Below, one piece after another: positions 17,537 through 26,205 of a DNA stretch of 64,000 nt; the stretch's first letter is position 1, and each line of letters starts with the position of its first letter. Source of the DNA: SG8-30 sp963695155 (GTDB lineage Bacteria; Pseudomonadota; Gammaproteobacteria; Steroidobacterales; Steroidobacteraceae). The stretch spans positions 73,786 to 137,785 of the forward strand of contig CAVOGD010000001.1 of the NCBI GenBank assembly GCA_963695155.1, given 5' to 3'. The position numbers and the translations under genes were made by a program. The notes beneath the pieces are model-generated. The model was not told where the DNA came from. It saw only the letters and a list, made by a program, of their open reading frames with translations, and searched no databases.

Positions 17537-18591
17537 GTGATGGTGATCGGCGTCGACCCCGGCAGCGAGGTCACGAACTGCGCCCCCATCAGCCGTGCCG
17601 GCGTCGTGAAGCCAGCCGCCACGGGTTCGCCGCGCAACAGGTGCCGGGCTATCGCCAGCGCGGCATCGACCGTCACGGTGTAGCCGTTGGCCACCCTGAT
17701 GCGCGCGCTGCGCACGGCGCCGGCCGCGTTGGCAACCTCCCCCCACACGTGGACGGGCGAACGTTCGCGCTCCCGCTCGGTCGGCCCCGGCGCCCCGGCG
17801 CGTATGCCGCGCTTGAGCAGCGCCTGCACGGGCGCCGTGGAGACCAGCCAGCCGAAGCGGTCCAGCCAGCGCATGCGGCCCAGCACCCTGGGCGACACGG
17901 GCACGTAGACCTCGATGTTCGGGATGCCGGTGGTGCGATAGGCGGTGCTGACGTCGCCCCAGGGAATGGCCATCGCCAGTTTTTCGCCGTCGCCGAAATC
18001 GATGCGGCGATGGCGCGAGCCCAGCGGGATGCGCCGCAGCGCGCCGTTCTCGCGCAGCCGGCCGCCGTCGCCGAGGCTCTCGACGCTGGTCGTGGCCGTG
18101 CCGCGGCTCAGCCGCGAACGGCTGTCGAAGCCCAGCGCCAGCCGCGTCGCGTCCGGCAGCGCTTGCTTCAGCGCCGCCGCCACGCAGTCGGTCGGCACCA
18201 CGTCGAACCCGACGCCGGGGCACAGCAGGATGCCGGCGGCCCGCGCGTCGCCGTCGCGCGCATGCGCGAGCTCGAAGACGTCGATTTCGCCCGTGATGTC
18301 CAGGTAATGGGCGCCGGCCACGAGGCAGGCCGAGATCATCGGCGCCGCGGTGGCCGAGAACGGACCCGCGCAATGCAGCACGACCGTGATGCCCTCGAGC
18401 CCGCGGTGCAGCGCCGCCGTGTCCTCAAGGCCGAACACCCGCGCCTCCAGGCCGAGTTCCGCCGCCAGCGGCGCGAGCCGCGCGGCATTGCGTCCGGCCA
18501 GCACCGGCCTGAGTCCCTGTCGCACGGCCGCGCGCGCAATCAACTCGCCCGTGTAGCCGTTGGCGCCGTAGACCAGCAGCGCGCCGCTCAC
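17533..18591 (-). CDS. Saccharopine dehydrogenase-like oxidoreductase
   Basis: A 352-residue protein with an N-terminal Rossmann NAD(P) motif (LLVYGANGYTGELIARAA) and the arrangement of the saccharopine-dehydrogenase-like / trans-acting enoyl reductase family (HCAGPFSATAAPMISACL, GAHYLDITGE, LCPGVGFDVVPTDC). Members act on varied, often lipid-like substrates, and none can be assigned here. It is coupled by GTGA overlaps both to the receiver-domain gene before it and to the hydrolase after it. Confidence 0.82.
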   Translation of the reverse strand: MSGALLVYGANGYTGELIARAAVRQGLRPVLAGRNAARLAPLAAELGLEARVFGLEDTAALHRGLEGITVVLHCAGPFSATAAPMISACLVAGAHYLDITGEIDVFELAHARDGDARAAGILLCPGVGFDVVPTDCVAAALKQALPDATRLALGFDSRSRLSRGTATTSVESLGDGGRLRENGALRRIPLGSRHRRIDFGDGEKLAMAIPWGDVSTAYRTTGIPNIEVYVPVSPRVLGRMRWLDRFGWLVSTAPVQALLKRGIRAGAPGPTERERERSPVHVWGEVANAAGAVRSARIRVANGYTVTVDAALAIARHLLRGEPVAAGFTTPARLMGAQFVTSLPGSTPITIT

Positions 18592-19883
18592 TGCGGCACC
18601 ACCGCGATCTCGAGGCGGCTGTTGACGGCGGCCGCCTCGTTCCACTCCCCCGCGGTCGCCAGTTCCAGCGGCGGATAGTCGCCCATGGCGCGTTCCGCCG
18701 GGGCCGGCGCCAGCGCCAGCACGATGCCGCCGTCCGTGCGCCGCTCCAGCGACGCCGCCAGGTTGGCGAAGGCCACCGGCTGTCGCGCCGCGCCGGTCTG
18801 CAGTTCGTCGTACGGGTTGCCGCGCACGGCGCACGCGGTGGCCGGCTGCTCGGGCGGCGCCAGCACGTAGCCCGTCTCCGCATCGCCCGCCAGGCAGAAG
18901 ATCCCGGGGACGGAGGTCACCTGCACGCTGCCGCGGAAGCCGCTGCGCTCGAGGCCGCCCACCAGTTCGCGCAGCGCATCCAGCCGTTGCGGCCCCAGCG
19001 GCGCCTCGCCATAAGGGACGAACAGCACGTGCTGGCGGGACGCGACGACCTCCGGCGACAGCTGCGGCGGGGCCTGCGCGCGGCCGGCCGCGCGCACCTG
19101 CTCGAGCGTCGCGCTGAGCCGTTCCGACTCCGCCGCCAGCTGCACCCGCGCGGCTTCCACCTCGCGCGCGGTGTTCAGCGACTGCCAGTACAGGCCGCCC
19201 AGCACCACGACGGCCGCCAGCAGCGCCAGCACGGCGAACAGCCAGCCCCACGCCGGCTCGCGGCGCTCCGGCTCGGGCCGCAGGTCGGTGATCAGCGGTT
19301 CGGGCTCGGGCGGGCGCAGCTCCGCGACCAGGCGTTGCGCCTGGCTCTCCAGCGAAGCCACCATGAAGCGGCGCAGTTCCAGGCTCTGCTCCCTGAGCAG
19401 CGCTTCCACCATGCCGCGCGAGACCGCCTCGCCGTCCTCGGGCGGCGGCGCGTGTTCGGCCCCGCCCTCGTCCACCGGCTGCAGCGCCGACGGCAGCATG
19501 TCCCGCCGATCCGGCAACAGGTTCAGCTGGAACAGCACCTTGGTGACGTCGATCGGCTTGATCGTCTTGGGCAGCACGCCGATCGCGCCCAGCGCGCGGG
19601 CCTGGCCGACGTACAGCTCGCCTTCCTGCGAGGTGTACATCATGATGGGAATGCTCGCCGTATCCGGGTTCGCCTTGATGATGCGGACCGCCTCGAGGCC
19701 GTCCATGCCGGGCATCAGGTGGTCCATGAAGACCACGTCCGGACGCTCCTTCTTCAGGTACGCCAGCGCCGCCTCGGCCGATTCGGCCGTGTCCACCGCG
19801 ATTCCGAAACGCTCGAGCATCCTGCTCAGCACGATCCTCGCCGACTTGGAATCGTCCACCACGAGCGCGTGTTTGGCCGGCAT
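18588..19883 (-). CDS. Receiver-domain membrane protein with periplasmic C-terminal domain
   Basis: A 431-residue protein with an unusual build. Residues about 5-120 form a CheY-type receiver domain (ALVVDDSKSARIVLSRML, FMDHLMPGMDG with the phospho-acceptor Asp, Lys in LPKTIKP). A roughly 90-residue acidic linker follows, then one membrane segment (WGWLFAVLALLAAVVVLGGLYW), a coiled coil, and a C-terminal domain ending SRLEIAVVPQ that looks like a degenerate OmpA-type peptidoglycan-binding domain (my inference). There is no kinase, DNA-binding or GGDEF output, so phosphorylation may signal to the periplasm. AGGGG six bases before ATG 19883 selects that start over ATG 19889. Confidence 0.75.
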   Translation of the reverse strand: MPAKHALVVDDSKSARIVLSRMLERFGIAVDTAESAEAALAYLKKERPDVVFMDHLMPGMDGLEAVRIIKANPDTASIPIMMYTSQEGELYVGQARALGAIGVLPKTIKPIDVTKVLFQLNLLPDRRDMLPSALQPVDEGGAEHAPPPEDGEAVSRGMVEALLREQSLELRRFMVASLESQAQRLVAELRPPEPEPLITDLRPEPERREPAWGWLFAVLALLAAVVVLGGLYWQSLNTAREVEAARVQLAAESERLSATLEQVRAAGRAQAPPQLSPEVVASRQHVLFVPYGEAPLGPQRLDALRELVGGLERSGFRGSVQVTSVPGIFCLAGDAETGYVLAPPEQPATACAVRGNPYDELQTGAARQPVAFANLAASLERRTDGGIVLALAPAPAERAMGDYPPLELATAGEWNEAAAVNSRLEIAVVPQ

Positions 19884-20005
19884 GTACATCCCCTGGATTC
19901 GGCCGGCTGAGTGTAACGCACCGGCACGCAGGCGCGAACGCGCGGACGCAGGGCTGCGCAAGCGCCGCGCTTGACGGGACGCCCGCGGCAGCGGGTAATT
20001 CCACC

Positions 20006-22147
20006 ATGGAGGCCACCGCAACCCGCATCGGGCGACGCGATCGCCGGCCGCCGGCCGTCATCGGGCTGGTGCTGCTGGGCCTGGCGTGGGCGCTGCCGGC
20101 CGCGGCCGGCCGGGTCACCGTCACCGCCGACAGCCTGGCCATGGACGGCCTGGGTGCGCGCGGCTTCACGCTGACGATCCAGCCGCAGCGCGCCGGCGCG
20201 GCGCGCGTGCAGCTCAGCGCCGCCGCCGTGGAAGGGCCCGATGCGCCGCCCGGCTTCGGCACGCTGCGCCTCGATTGCCCCGCCCTGCTCGCGCGGGGCG
20301 ACGCCCTGCATTGCGGCAATGGCCGCGCGAGCGGCGAGCTCGGCGAGCTCGGCCGGCAGGATTCGCCGGCCGACCTGACGATCGCCGCCGACGGCACGCT
20401 CACGATCGTGCTGCACGCCTTGCGGGTGGCGGACGGCCAGGCCCGGCTCGAGGCCACCCTGCTGGACGACCGCTGGACGGCGGACGTGGAGTTCGGGCAG
20501 CTCGACCTGGCTGCCCTGGGCGGCCTGGCGACCGTGCGCGAAGCCTTGCCGGAAGGTCTTACCCTGGCGGGACGCATCGGCGGGGAATTGCGCGCCGCCG
20601 GGCGCGGCGCGGACCTCGACACGCTGCACGCCCGCCTGGCCCTGGCCGGCGTCAGCCTGGCGGACCAGGCCGGCACGCTGGCGACGGAACAACTCGAGGC
20701 GCGGCTCGAACTCGAGGCCGGCCTGCCGGCCCGCGACGGGCGCCGGCCGCTGACGCTGCGCCTCGACGCCGCCGGCGGCCAGGCCTACGTGGACCCGGTG
20801 TTCCTCGACCTCGGCAAGTACCCGGCCCGCCTGGCCCTCGCCGGCCACCTGCCCGAGGACGCGGCCACGCTGTCGGTCACGCACTTCCGCTGGACGCAGG
20901 ACGGGGTCGGCACGGTGGACGGCGCCGCCGAACTCGACCTGGTCGGCGAGGTGCCGGCGCGCTGGGTGCGCGTCGTGCTCGAGGACGTCGACCTGGAGGG
21001 CGCGGTGCTCCTGTACCTGCGGCCGCTGCTGATCTCGACGCCGTTCGCCGACCTCGCCGGCGGCGGCCTCGTCAGCGGCGAGGTGGACGTGGACGACGGC
21101 CTGCCGAGCCGGGTCCAGCTGACCTTCGCCGACGTGATCCTCGACAGCCCCGGCGGGTCGCTGTCGGTGGAGGGCCTGACGGGCCACCTGCACTGGTTCG
21201 ACGAGGAACTGCGCAACGAGCTGGCCCAGCAGGTGGACAGCGAGATCTTCAGGTCGCGGCTGGACTGGCGCGGCGCGCGGCTGTGGGGCATCGAGTTCGG
21301 TCCCGCGACCGTGCCGTTCACCTCCACGGGCAACCACTTCCGGCTGCTCGAGCCGACCGTGCTGCCGATCTTCGACGGCGGCCTGGCCATCGAGACGCTG
21401 CGGGTGCGCCATGCGGGAACGCCGCAGATGTACGTGCGCTTCGACGCCGAGGTGCAGCCGATCAGCGTGGCGCTGCTGGGCCGCGCACTCGGCTGGCCGG
21501 AGTTTTCCGGCACGATTGCCGGGCGCATCCCCAAGCTGGAACTGGCCGACGGCTTCGTCACGCTCGGCGGCAACATCGAGGCGCAGGTGTTCGACGGCAC
21601 GATCACGGTGCGCGGGCTGCGCATGCGCGACCCGCTGGGGCAGTTTCCGCAGCTGTTCGCGCACGTGGACGTGGACGCGCTCGACCTCGAGCGCCTCACC
21701 AACACCTTCGAGTTCGGCATGATCACCGGGCGCCTGTCGGGGCGCATCAAGGGGCTGCAGACCTTCGCCTGGCAGCCGGTCGCGTTCGACGCGGCCTTCT
21801 ACACGACGCCCGGCGACCGCTCGAAGCACCGCATCAGCCAGCGCGCCGTGGCCAACCTGTCGAGCATCGGCGGCGGCAGCGGCGGCACGGTCACCGCGGC
21901 CCTGCAGGGCGGGTTCCTGCGCTTCTTCGAGAACTTCGGCTACGAGCGGCTGGGGCTGTCCTGCAAGCTCGCCAACGACACCTGCGCCATGGACGGCGTG
22001 GGCCCGGCCGGCGGCGGCTACTACATCGTCAAGGGCGCCCTGCTGCCGCGCATCGACGTGATCGGCAACCAGCGGCGGGTCGCCTGGACCCGGCTGCTGA
22101 GCCAGCTCGCCGCGGTGACGCAGTCCTCCGGACCCGTCGTCGAGTGA
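20006..22147 (+). CDS. ydbH: AsmA-like intermembrane protein YdbH
   Basis: A 713-residue protein with one N-terminal hydrophobic segment (AVIGLVLLGLAWALPAAAG) and a long beta-rich body of the AsmA-like repeat type (for example GDRSKHRISQRAVANLSSIGG and SGRIKGLQTF near the C-terminus). In E. coli YdbH, with TamB and YhdP, forms a bridge thought to move phospholipids between the inner and outer membranes. The following gene encodes a YdbL-family protein, matching the ydbH-ynbE-ydbL arrangement, which supports the call. TamB is also encoded in this window. It is divergent from the receiver-domain operon. Confidence 0.8.
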   Translation: MEATATRIGRRDRRPPAVIGLVLLGLAWALPAAAGRVTVTADSLAMDGLGARGFTLTIQPQRAGAARVQLSAAAVEGPDAPPGFGTLRLDCPALLARGDALHCGNGRASGELGELGRQDSPADLTIAADGTLTIVLHALRVADGQARLEATLLDDRWTADVEFGQLDLAALGGLATVREALPEGLTLAGRIGGELRAAGRGADLDTLHARLALAGVSLADQAGTLATEQLEARLELEAGLPARDGRRPLTLRLDAAGGQAYVDPVFLDLGKYPARLALAGHLPEDAATLSVTHFRWTQDGVGTVDGAAELDLVGEVPARWVRVVLEDVDLEGAVLLYLRPLLISTPFADLAGGGLVSGEVDVDDGLPSRVQLTFADVILDSPGGSLSVEGLTGHLHWFDEELRNELAQQVDSEIFRSRLDWRGARLWGIEFGPATVPFTSTGNHFRLLEPTVLPIFDGGLAIETLRVRHAGTPQMYVRFDAEVQPISVALLGRALGWPEFSGTIAGRIPKLELADGFVTLGGNIEAQVFDGTITVRGLRMRDPLGQFPQLFAHVDVDALDLERLTNTFEFGMITGRLSGRIKGLQTFAWQPVAFDAAFYTTPGDRSKHRISQRAVANLSSIGGGSGGTVTAALQGGFLRFFENFGYERLGLSCKLANDTCAMDGVGPAGGGYYIVKGALLPRIDVIGNQRRVAWTRLLSQLAAVTQSSGPVVE

Positions 22148-22258
22148 GCGCTTGAGCGCGCCCGCCGCCGCTGCGGTAAGCTTTCCGCACGTTCAGACCG
22201 TGTTCAGGCGGCCTTGCCCAGCATGGTCGCCCAGGCTTTCCACAAGGAGTCCCGCACC

Positions 22259-22852
22259 ATGACCCGCTGGATCGTGACGGCAGTCGGCGCCGTGAGCCTG
22301 GTGCTCGCGGCCTGTGTGACCATCAACGTCTACTTCCCGGCCGCGGCGGCCGAAAAAGCCGCGGACCGCATCATCGAGGACGTCTGGGGCAAGGACGCAG
22401 AGGGCACCGAGCAGTCGGCGCTGCCGCAGCGGACCGGCGAGCTGCTGCTGGCCGCCGCGCACGGCGCGCTCGACCTCGTCGTGCCCGCCGCGCAGGCCCA
22501 GGCCGACCTCAACGTCTCGACGCCGGCGATCCGCACCGTGACCGCGGCGATGGAGGCACGCCACAACCAGCTGCTGGCGCATTACGCCTCGGGCGCGATC
22601 GGCCTGACCGCCGACGGCCTCATCGAGCTGCGCGACGCGAACGCCGTGCCGCTGGCCGAGCGCAACGCAGTCAGGAAGCTGGTCGCCGACGAGAACGGCG
22701 ACCGCAACACGCTGTACCGCGAGATCGCCTCGGGCAACGGCCACCCCGAGTGGGAGTCCGACATCCGCAGCACGTTCGCGCAGCGCTGGATCGCCAATGC
22801 GCGCGCCGGCTGGTGGTACCGGAACAGCGCCGGGAACTGGGTCACCAAGTAG
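22259..22852 (+). CDS. ydbL: YdbL-family (DUF1318) protein with YnbE-like lipoprotein N-terminus
   Basis: A 197-residue lipoprotein with lipobox VLAAC (Cys19), followed at once by VTINVYFPAAAAEKAADRII, then a linker and a C-terminal DUF1318 domain (ARHNQLLAHYASGAIGLTADG ... VRKLVADENGDRNTLYREIA ... WWYRNSAGNWVTK). In E. coli the lipoprotein YnbE and the periplasmic YdbL are separate, and both work with YdbH. Here one polypeptide carries both a lipid anchor and the YdbL domain. AAGGAG at 22244-22249 supports ATG 22259 over the upstream in-frame ATG. A CACAAGGAG leader separates it from ydbH by 111 nt. Confidence 0.82.
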   Translation: MTRWIVTAVGAVSLVLAACVTINVYFPAAAAEKAADRIIEDVWGKDAEGTEQSALPQRTGELLLAAAHGALDLVVPAAQAQADLNVSTPAIRTVTAAMEARHNQLLAHYASGAIGLTADGLIELRDANAVPLAERNAVRKLVADENGDRNTLYREIASGNGHPEWESDIRSTFAQRWIANARAGWWYRNSAGNWVTK

Positions 22853-22870
22853 GCGGCAGCGCCGCGCGGG

Positions 22871-23548
22871 TCATTGCGCCGGCAGGGGCTCGACCAGCGC
22901 GGGTCCCTGGTGGCGCGGGTCGTTGACCGCGCGGCTCACCGGCCAGGCCTCGAGCAGCGCCGGGTCGGCCGGCCCGAGCAATGCCGCGAGCGCCTCGGGA
23001 TCGCCGGCCGCCGGGTCCAGCCACGCTTCGTAGGCCTGCGGCGCCAGCACCGCCGGCATGCGCCGGTGGATCTGCGCGATCGGCGCCGGCGCGTCGGTCG
23101 TCACGATGGTGCAGGACTCCAGCGGGTCGCCGGACTGCGGGTCGCGCCACGATTCCCACAGCCCCGCGAAGCCGATCGGCCCGCCGTCGCGCGCGCGGAT
23201 GAACCACGGCTGCTTGCCGCCCGCCGCGGCCTGCCATTCGTACCAGCCGTCGGCCGCGACCAGGCAGCGCCGCTTGCGGAAGGCGTGCCGGTAGGCCGGC
23301 CGCTCGGCGAGCGTCTCGGCCCGCGCGTTGATCATGCGGTTGCCGATGGCGCGGTCCTTGGCCCAGGCCGGCACCAGCCCCCAGTGCAGCAGCGCCACGC
23401 TGCGCACGCCGGGCTCCAGCGCGCGCACCACCGGCACCGGCTGGGTCGGCGCGATGTTGTAGCGCGCCTCGAGCGGCGGCGCATCGTCCACGGCGAACGC
23501 GCGCCGCATGGCTTCGGCTGGCGAAAAGAACGCGTAACGGCCGCACAT
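22871..23548 (-). CDS. SRAP-domain (YedK/HMCES-like) abasic-site protein
   Basis: A 225-residue protein starting MCGRYAFF, so Cys2 becomes the N-terminal catalytic residue after Met removal and forms a thiazolidine crosslink to abasic sites in single-stranded DNA. Other family positions are present: ARYNIAPTQ, the active Glu in GWYEWQ, and the His in IHRRMPAVL. It protects DNA from strand breaks at abasic sites. A GGGAG precedes the ATG. It ends the minus-strand block, 5 nt downstream of the ABC permease gene. Confidence 0.93.
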   Translation of the reverse strand: MCGRYAFFSPAEAMRRAFAVDDAPPLEARYNIAPTQPVPVVRALEPGVRSVALLHWGLVPAWAKDRAIGNRMINARAETLAERPAYRHAFRKRRCLVAADGWYEWQAAAGGKQPWFIRARDGGPIGFAGLWESWRDPQSGDPLESCTIVTTDAPAPIAQIHRRMPAVLAPQAYEAWLDPAAGDPEALAALLGPADPALLEAWPVSRAVNDPRHQGPALVEPLPAQ

Positions 23549-23553
23549 GTACG

Positions 23554-24372
23554 CTACTCCCTGATGCCCGTGCCGCGGTTCATCAGCGTGACGACCAGCG
23601 CGAACATCGCGGCGGCGGCGGCGGCCGTCACGGCCAGCGCGGTCATGACGCCCACGTCGGCGGTGCCCAGGAAGCCGTAGCGGAACGCGTTGACCATGTA
23701 CAGGATCGGGTTGGCGTAGGACAGCCGCTCGGCCCAGCCCGGCAGCAGCGACACCGAGTAGAACACGCCGCCCAGGTAGGTCAGCGGCGTCAGCACGAAG
23801 GTCGGGAACCACGAGATCTGCTCGAAGTTCTTCGCGAAGATCGCGTTGAAGAACCCGCCCAGCGAGAACACCACCGAGGTGAGCACGAACGCCAGCAGCA
23901 CCACCAGCGGATGGGCGACCGGCAAGTGCGTGAAGGACAGCGCCACCGCCGAGACGACCAGGCCGACCAGCAGGCCGCGCAGCACGCCGCCGCAGACGTA
24001 GCCCAGCACGATCAGCCAGTTGGGCAGCGGCGCGATCAGCAGTTCCTCGACGTGCTTGCCGAACTTCGCGCCGAAGAAGCTCGACACCACGTTGCCGAAG
24101 GAGTTGCTGATCACCGACATCATGATCAGCCCGGGCGCGATGAACTGCATGTAGTCGAAGCCGTCCATCGACCCGATGCGGCGGCCGATCAGGCTGCCGA
24201 AGATGATGAAGTACAGCGTCGCGGTCACCGCCGGCGGCACCAGCGTCTGGCCCCAGATCCGCAGGATGCGCCCGAACTCGCGTCGCACGATGGTGAGGAA
24301 GCCGACCCAGCGCACCCGTGCGCCCGCGTCGCCCGCCGTCATCGCCGCCGTCGCCGCCGTGCTGGTGGCCAC
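23554..24372 (-). CDS. yadH: ABC-2 type permease (YadH-like)
   Basis: A 272-residue membrane subunit with six hydrophobic segments and typical ABC-2 permease stretches (TLYFIIFGSLIGRRIG, YMQFIAPGLIMMSVISNSF, YLGGVFYSVSLLPGW, NPILYMVNAFRYGFLG). With the adjacent ATPase it forms a YadGH-type exporter, substrate unknown. The GTG start is one base away from the ATPase stop. An ATG at residue 11 is an alternative. Confidence 0.9.
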   Translation of the reverse strand: MATSTAATAAMTAGDAGARVRWVGFLTIVRREFGRILRIWGQTLVPPAVTATLYFIIFGSLIGRRIGSMDGFDYMQFIAPGLIMMSVISNSFGNVVSSFFGAKFGKHVEELLIAPLPNWLIVLGYVCGGVLRGLLVGLVVSAVALSFTHLPVAHPLVVLLAFVLTSVVFSLGGFFNAIFAKNFEQISWFPTFVLTPLTYLGGVFYSVSLLPGWAERLSYANPILYMVNAFRYGFLGTADVGVMTALAVTAAAAAAMFALVVTLMNRGTGIRE

Positions 24373-24373
24373 G

Positions 24374-25312
24374 TCAGCGGCCGCCCGCGGCGCGCGGCGC
24401 GGCGCCCGATTCGACGAGCCGCATGAACAGCTCCTCCAGCCGGTTGACCTTGTTGCGCATGCTGACCACTTCTATGCCCTGCTCGCTGAGGCGCGCGAAC
24501 ATCTCGTTGAGCCCCTGTTCCTTCGACACCATGACCTCGATCGTGTGCTCGTCCACGCGGCGGGCGTCGAAGCCGGGCAGCGCCGGCACCGCGTCGATCC
24601 GCCCGCGCGTGTTGAGCACGAAGGTCTCCTGGTTCAGCTTGCCGATGATGCGCGCCATGCTGTCGTTCTCGATGATGCGGCCACGGTCGATGATGGCGAT
24701 GTTGCGGCACAGGTTCTCCGCTTCCTCCAGGTAGTGCGTGGTGAGGATGATGGTCGTGCCGCGGCCGTTGATGTCGCGCAGGAAGTCCCACATGCTGCGG
24801 CGGATCTCGATGTCCACGCCCGCGGTCGGCTCGTCGAGGATCAGCAGCCGCGGCTCGTGCACCAGCGCGCGCGCGATCATGAGCCGGCGCTTCATGCCGC
24901 CGGACAGCGTGCGCGCGATGACGTCGTGCTTGTCCCACAGCTGCAGCTGCCTGAGGTAGCGCTCGGCGCGCTCGCGCGCCAGCGCGCGCGGGATGCCGTA
25001 GAAGCCGGCCTGGTTCACGACGATCGTGAACACCTTCTCGAACATGTTGAAGTTGATTTCCTGCGGCACGAGGCCGATGCAGGACTTGGCGCGCTCCAGC
25101 TCGCGGTCGATGTCGTGGCCGAAGACGCTGACCCGCCCGGAGCTCTTGGTGACCAGCGAGGTGATGATGCCGATCGCCGTGGTCTTGCCCGCGCCGTTCG
25201 GCCCGAGCAGCGCGAAGAAATCGCCCTCCTCGACATGGAGGTCGATGTCCTTGAGTGCCTGGACGCCGTTGCCGTACGTCTTGGCGAGCCGGTCGATGGA
25301 AAGTGCTTTCAT
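24374..25312 (-). CDS. yadG: ABC transporter ATPase (YadG-like)
   Basis: A 312-residue ATPase with Walker A LGPNGAGKTTAIG, Q-loop VPQEINFN, signature TLSGGMKRRLMIARAL, Walker B LLILDEPTAGVD and switch TTHYLEEAE, followed by a roughly 90-residue C-terminal regulatory tail as in YadG. It powers the YadH-type permease encoded just downstream. ATG 25312 begins the conserved N-terminus, and upstream in-frame sequence reads antisense to the next gene and is not conserved-looking. Confidence 0.92.
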   Translation of the reverse strand: MKALSIDRLAKTYGNGVQALKDIDLHVEEGDFFALLGPNGAGKTTAIGIITSLVTKSSGRVSVFGHDIDRELERAKSCIGLVPQEINFNMFEKVFTIVVNQAGFYGIPRALARERAERYLRQLQLWDKHDVIARTLSGGMKRRLMIARALVHEPRLLILDEPTAGVDIEIRRSMWDFLRDINGRGTTIILTTHYLEEAENLCRNIAIIDRGRIIENDSMARIIGKLNQETFVLNTRGRIDAVPALPGFDARRVDEHTIEVMVSKEQGLNEMFARLSEQGIEVVSMRNKVNRLEELFMRLVESGAAPRAAGGR

Positions 25313-25397
25313 GAATGGCCAGCGGCGCGTTGCCGCCACGTTGCGAGGGGCGAAGCGTAAACTCGGGAGGGCCGCTGGGCAACCGACGGAAGTACCG

Positions 25398-25841
25398 ATG
25401 GCCGGCCGGGGAATCGTCACGGTGTTGAAGATCATGCTGGCGCTGGTGCTGGCGCTCGCGCTGCTGCAGCCGCTGCTGCAGGTGCGCCTGCTGCCGCCGC
25501 TGGTCGCGACCTGGTTCAGCCTCGACGGACGGCCGCTCGCGTGGGCGGCGCGCGGCTGGCTGCTGGCGGCCGCCGTGCTGCCGCCGCTGGTGATCGGCGC
25601 GCTGGCGCTCGGCGCGCTGCGGCCGCTGGGCCGGCGGCCGGACGGTGCGGCGCTGAGCCGACTCGGGCTGTGGCTGGCCATCGTCAGCGTCGCGTTCTGG
25701 GCGGTGCTGTCGCAACTGGTATTCGAAGCCAACGCGGCCCCGCTGCCGGCACTGGCCATGGACGAGCTGGGCTGGCTCGCCGCCAGTTATGCGCTGTTCC
25801 TGGCGGCCTGGGGCTGGGCGCTGCGGCGCGCGGGACGCTGA
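25398..25841 (+). CDS. Small integral membrane protein
   Basis: 147 residues with four hydrophobic segments (VLKIMLALVLALALLQPLL, GWLLAAAVLPPLVIGALALG, LGLWLAIVSVAFWAVLSQL, WLAASYALFLAAWGWAL). No family recognised. It is followed one nucleotide later by a DUF2784 gene, so the two are probably co-transcribed. The region shared with the divergent ABC operon (25313-25397) shows no obvious operator. Confidence 0.6.
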   Translation: MAGRGIVTVLKIMLALVLALALLQPLLQVRLLPPLVATWFSLDGRPLAWAARGWLLAAAVLPPLVIGALALGALRPLGRRPDGAALSRLGLWLAIVSVAFWAVLSQLVFEANAAPLPALAMDELGWLAASYALFLAAWGWALRRAGR

Positions 25842-25842
25842 C

Positions 25843-26205
25843 GTGGCGTACGCGCTGGCAGCCGATGCCGTGCTGCTCCTGCACCTCTTGTTCATCGCCT
25901 TCGCGGTCGCGGGCGGACTCCTGGTCGCGCGCCGCCGGGCGGTCGCCTGGCTGCACCTGCCCACCGCCGCCTGGGCGGCCTGGATCGAGTTTTCCGGCGG
26001 GATCTGCCCCTTGACCCCGCTCGAGAACCGCTTGCGCGCGCTGGCCGGCGAGGCCGGCTACCCCGGCGGCTTCATCGAGCACTACCTGCTGCCGCTGGTC
26101 TACCCGCCGGGCCTCACTCCTGCCGTGCAGTGGACGCTGGGGGGCCTCGTGGTCGCCATCAACCTCGCGGTCTATGCCTGGGTGCTGCGGCACCCGCGGC
26201 GGTGA
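25843..26205 (+). CDS. DUF2784 family membrane protein
   Basis: A 120-residue membrane protein with a GTG start directly after the previous stop. It shows the DUF2784 signature: an N-terminal membrane segment, WLHLPTAAWAAWIEFSG, ICPLTPLENRLRALAG, and GGFIEHYLLPLVYPPG before a last membrane segment. The family function is unknown. The 3' end overlaps the convergent minus-strand gene by about 34 nt. Confidence 0.82.
   Translation: MAYALAADAVLLLHLLFIAFAVAGGLLVARRRAVAWLHLPTAAWAAWIEFSGGICPLTPLENRLRALAGEAGYPGGFIEHYLLPLVYPPGLTPAVQWTLGGLVVAINLAVYAWVLRHPRR

Noticed and set aside
18588..19883. Histidine kinase
   Set aside because: No H-box, N-box or ATPase motifs; only a receiver domain and a membrane/periplasmic part.
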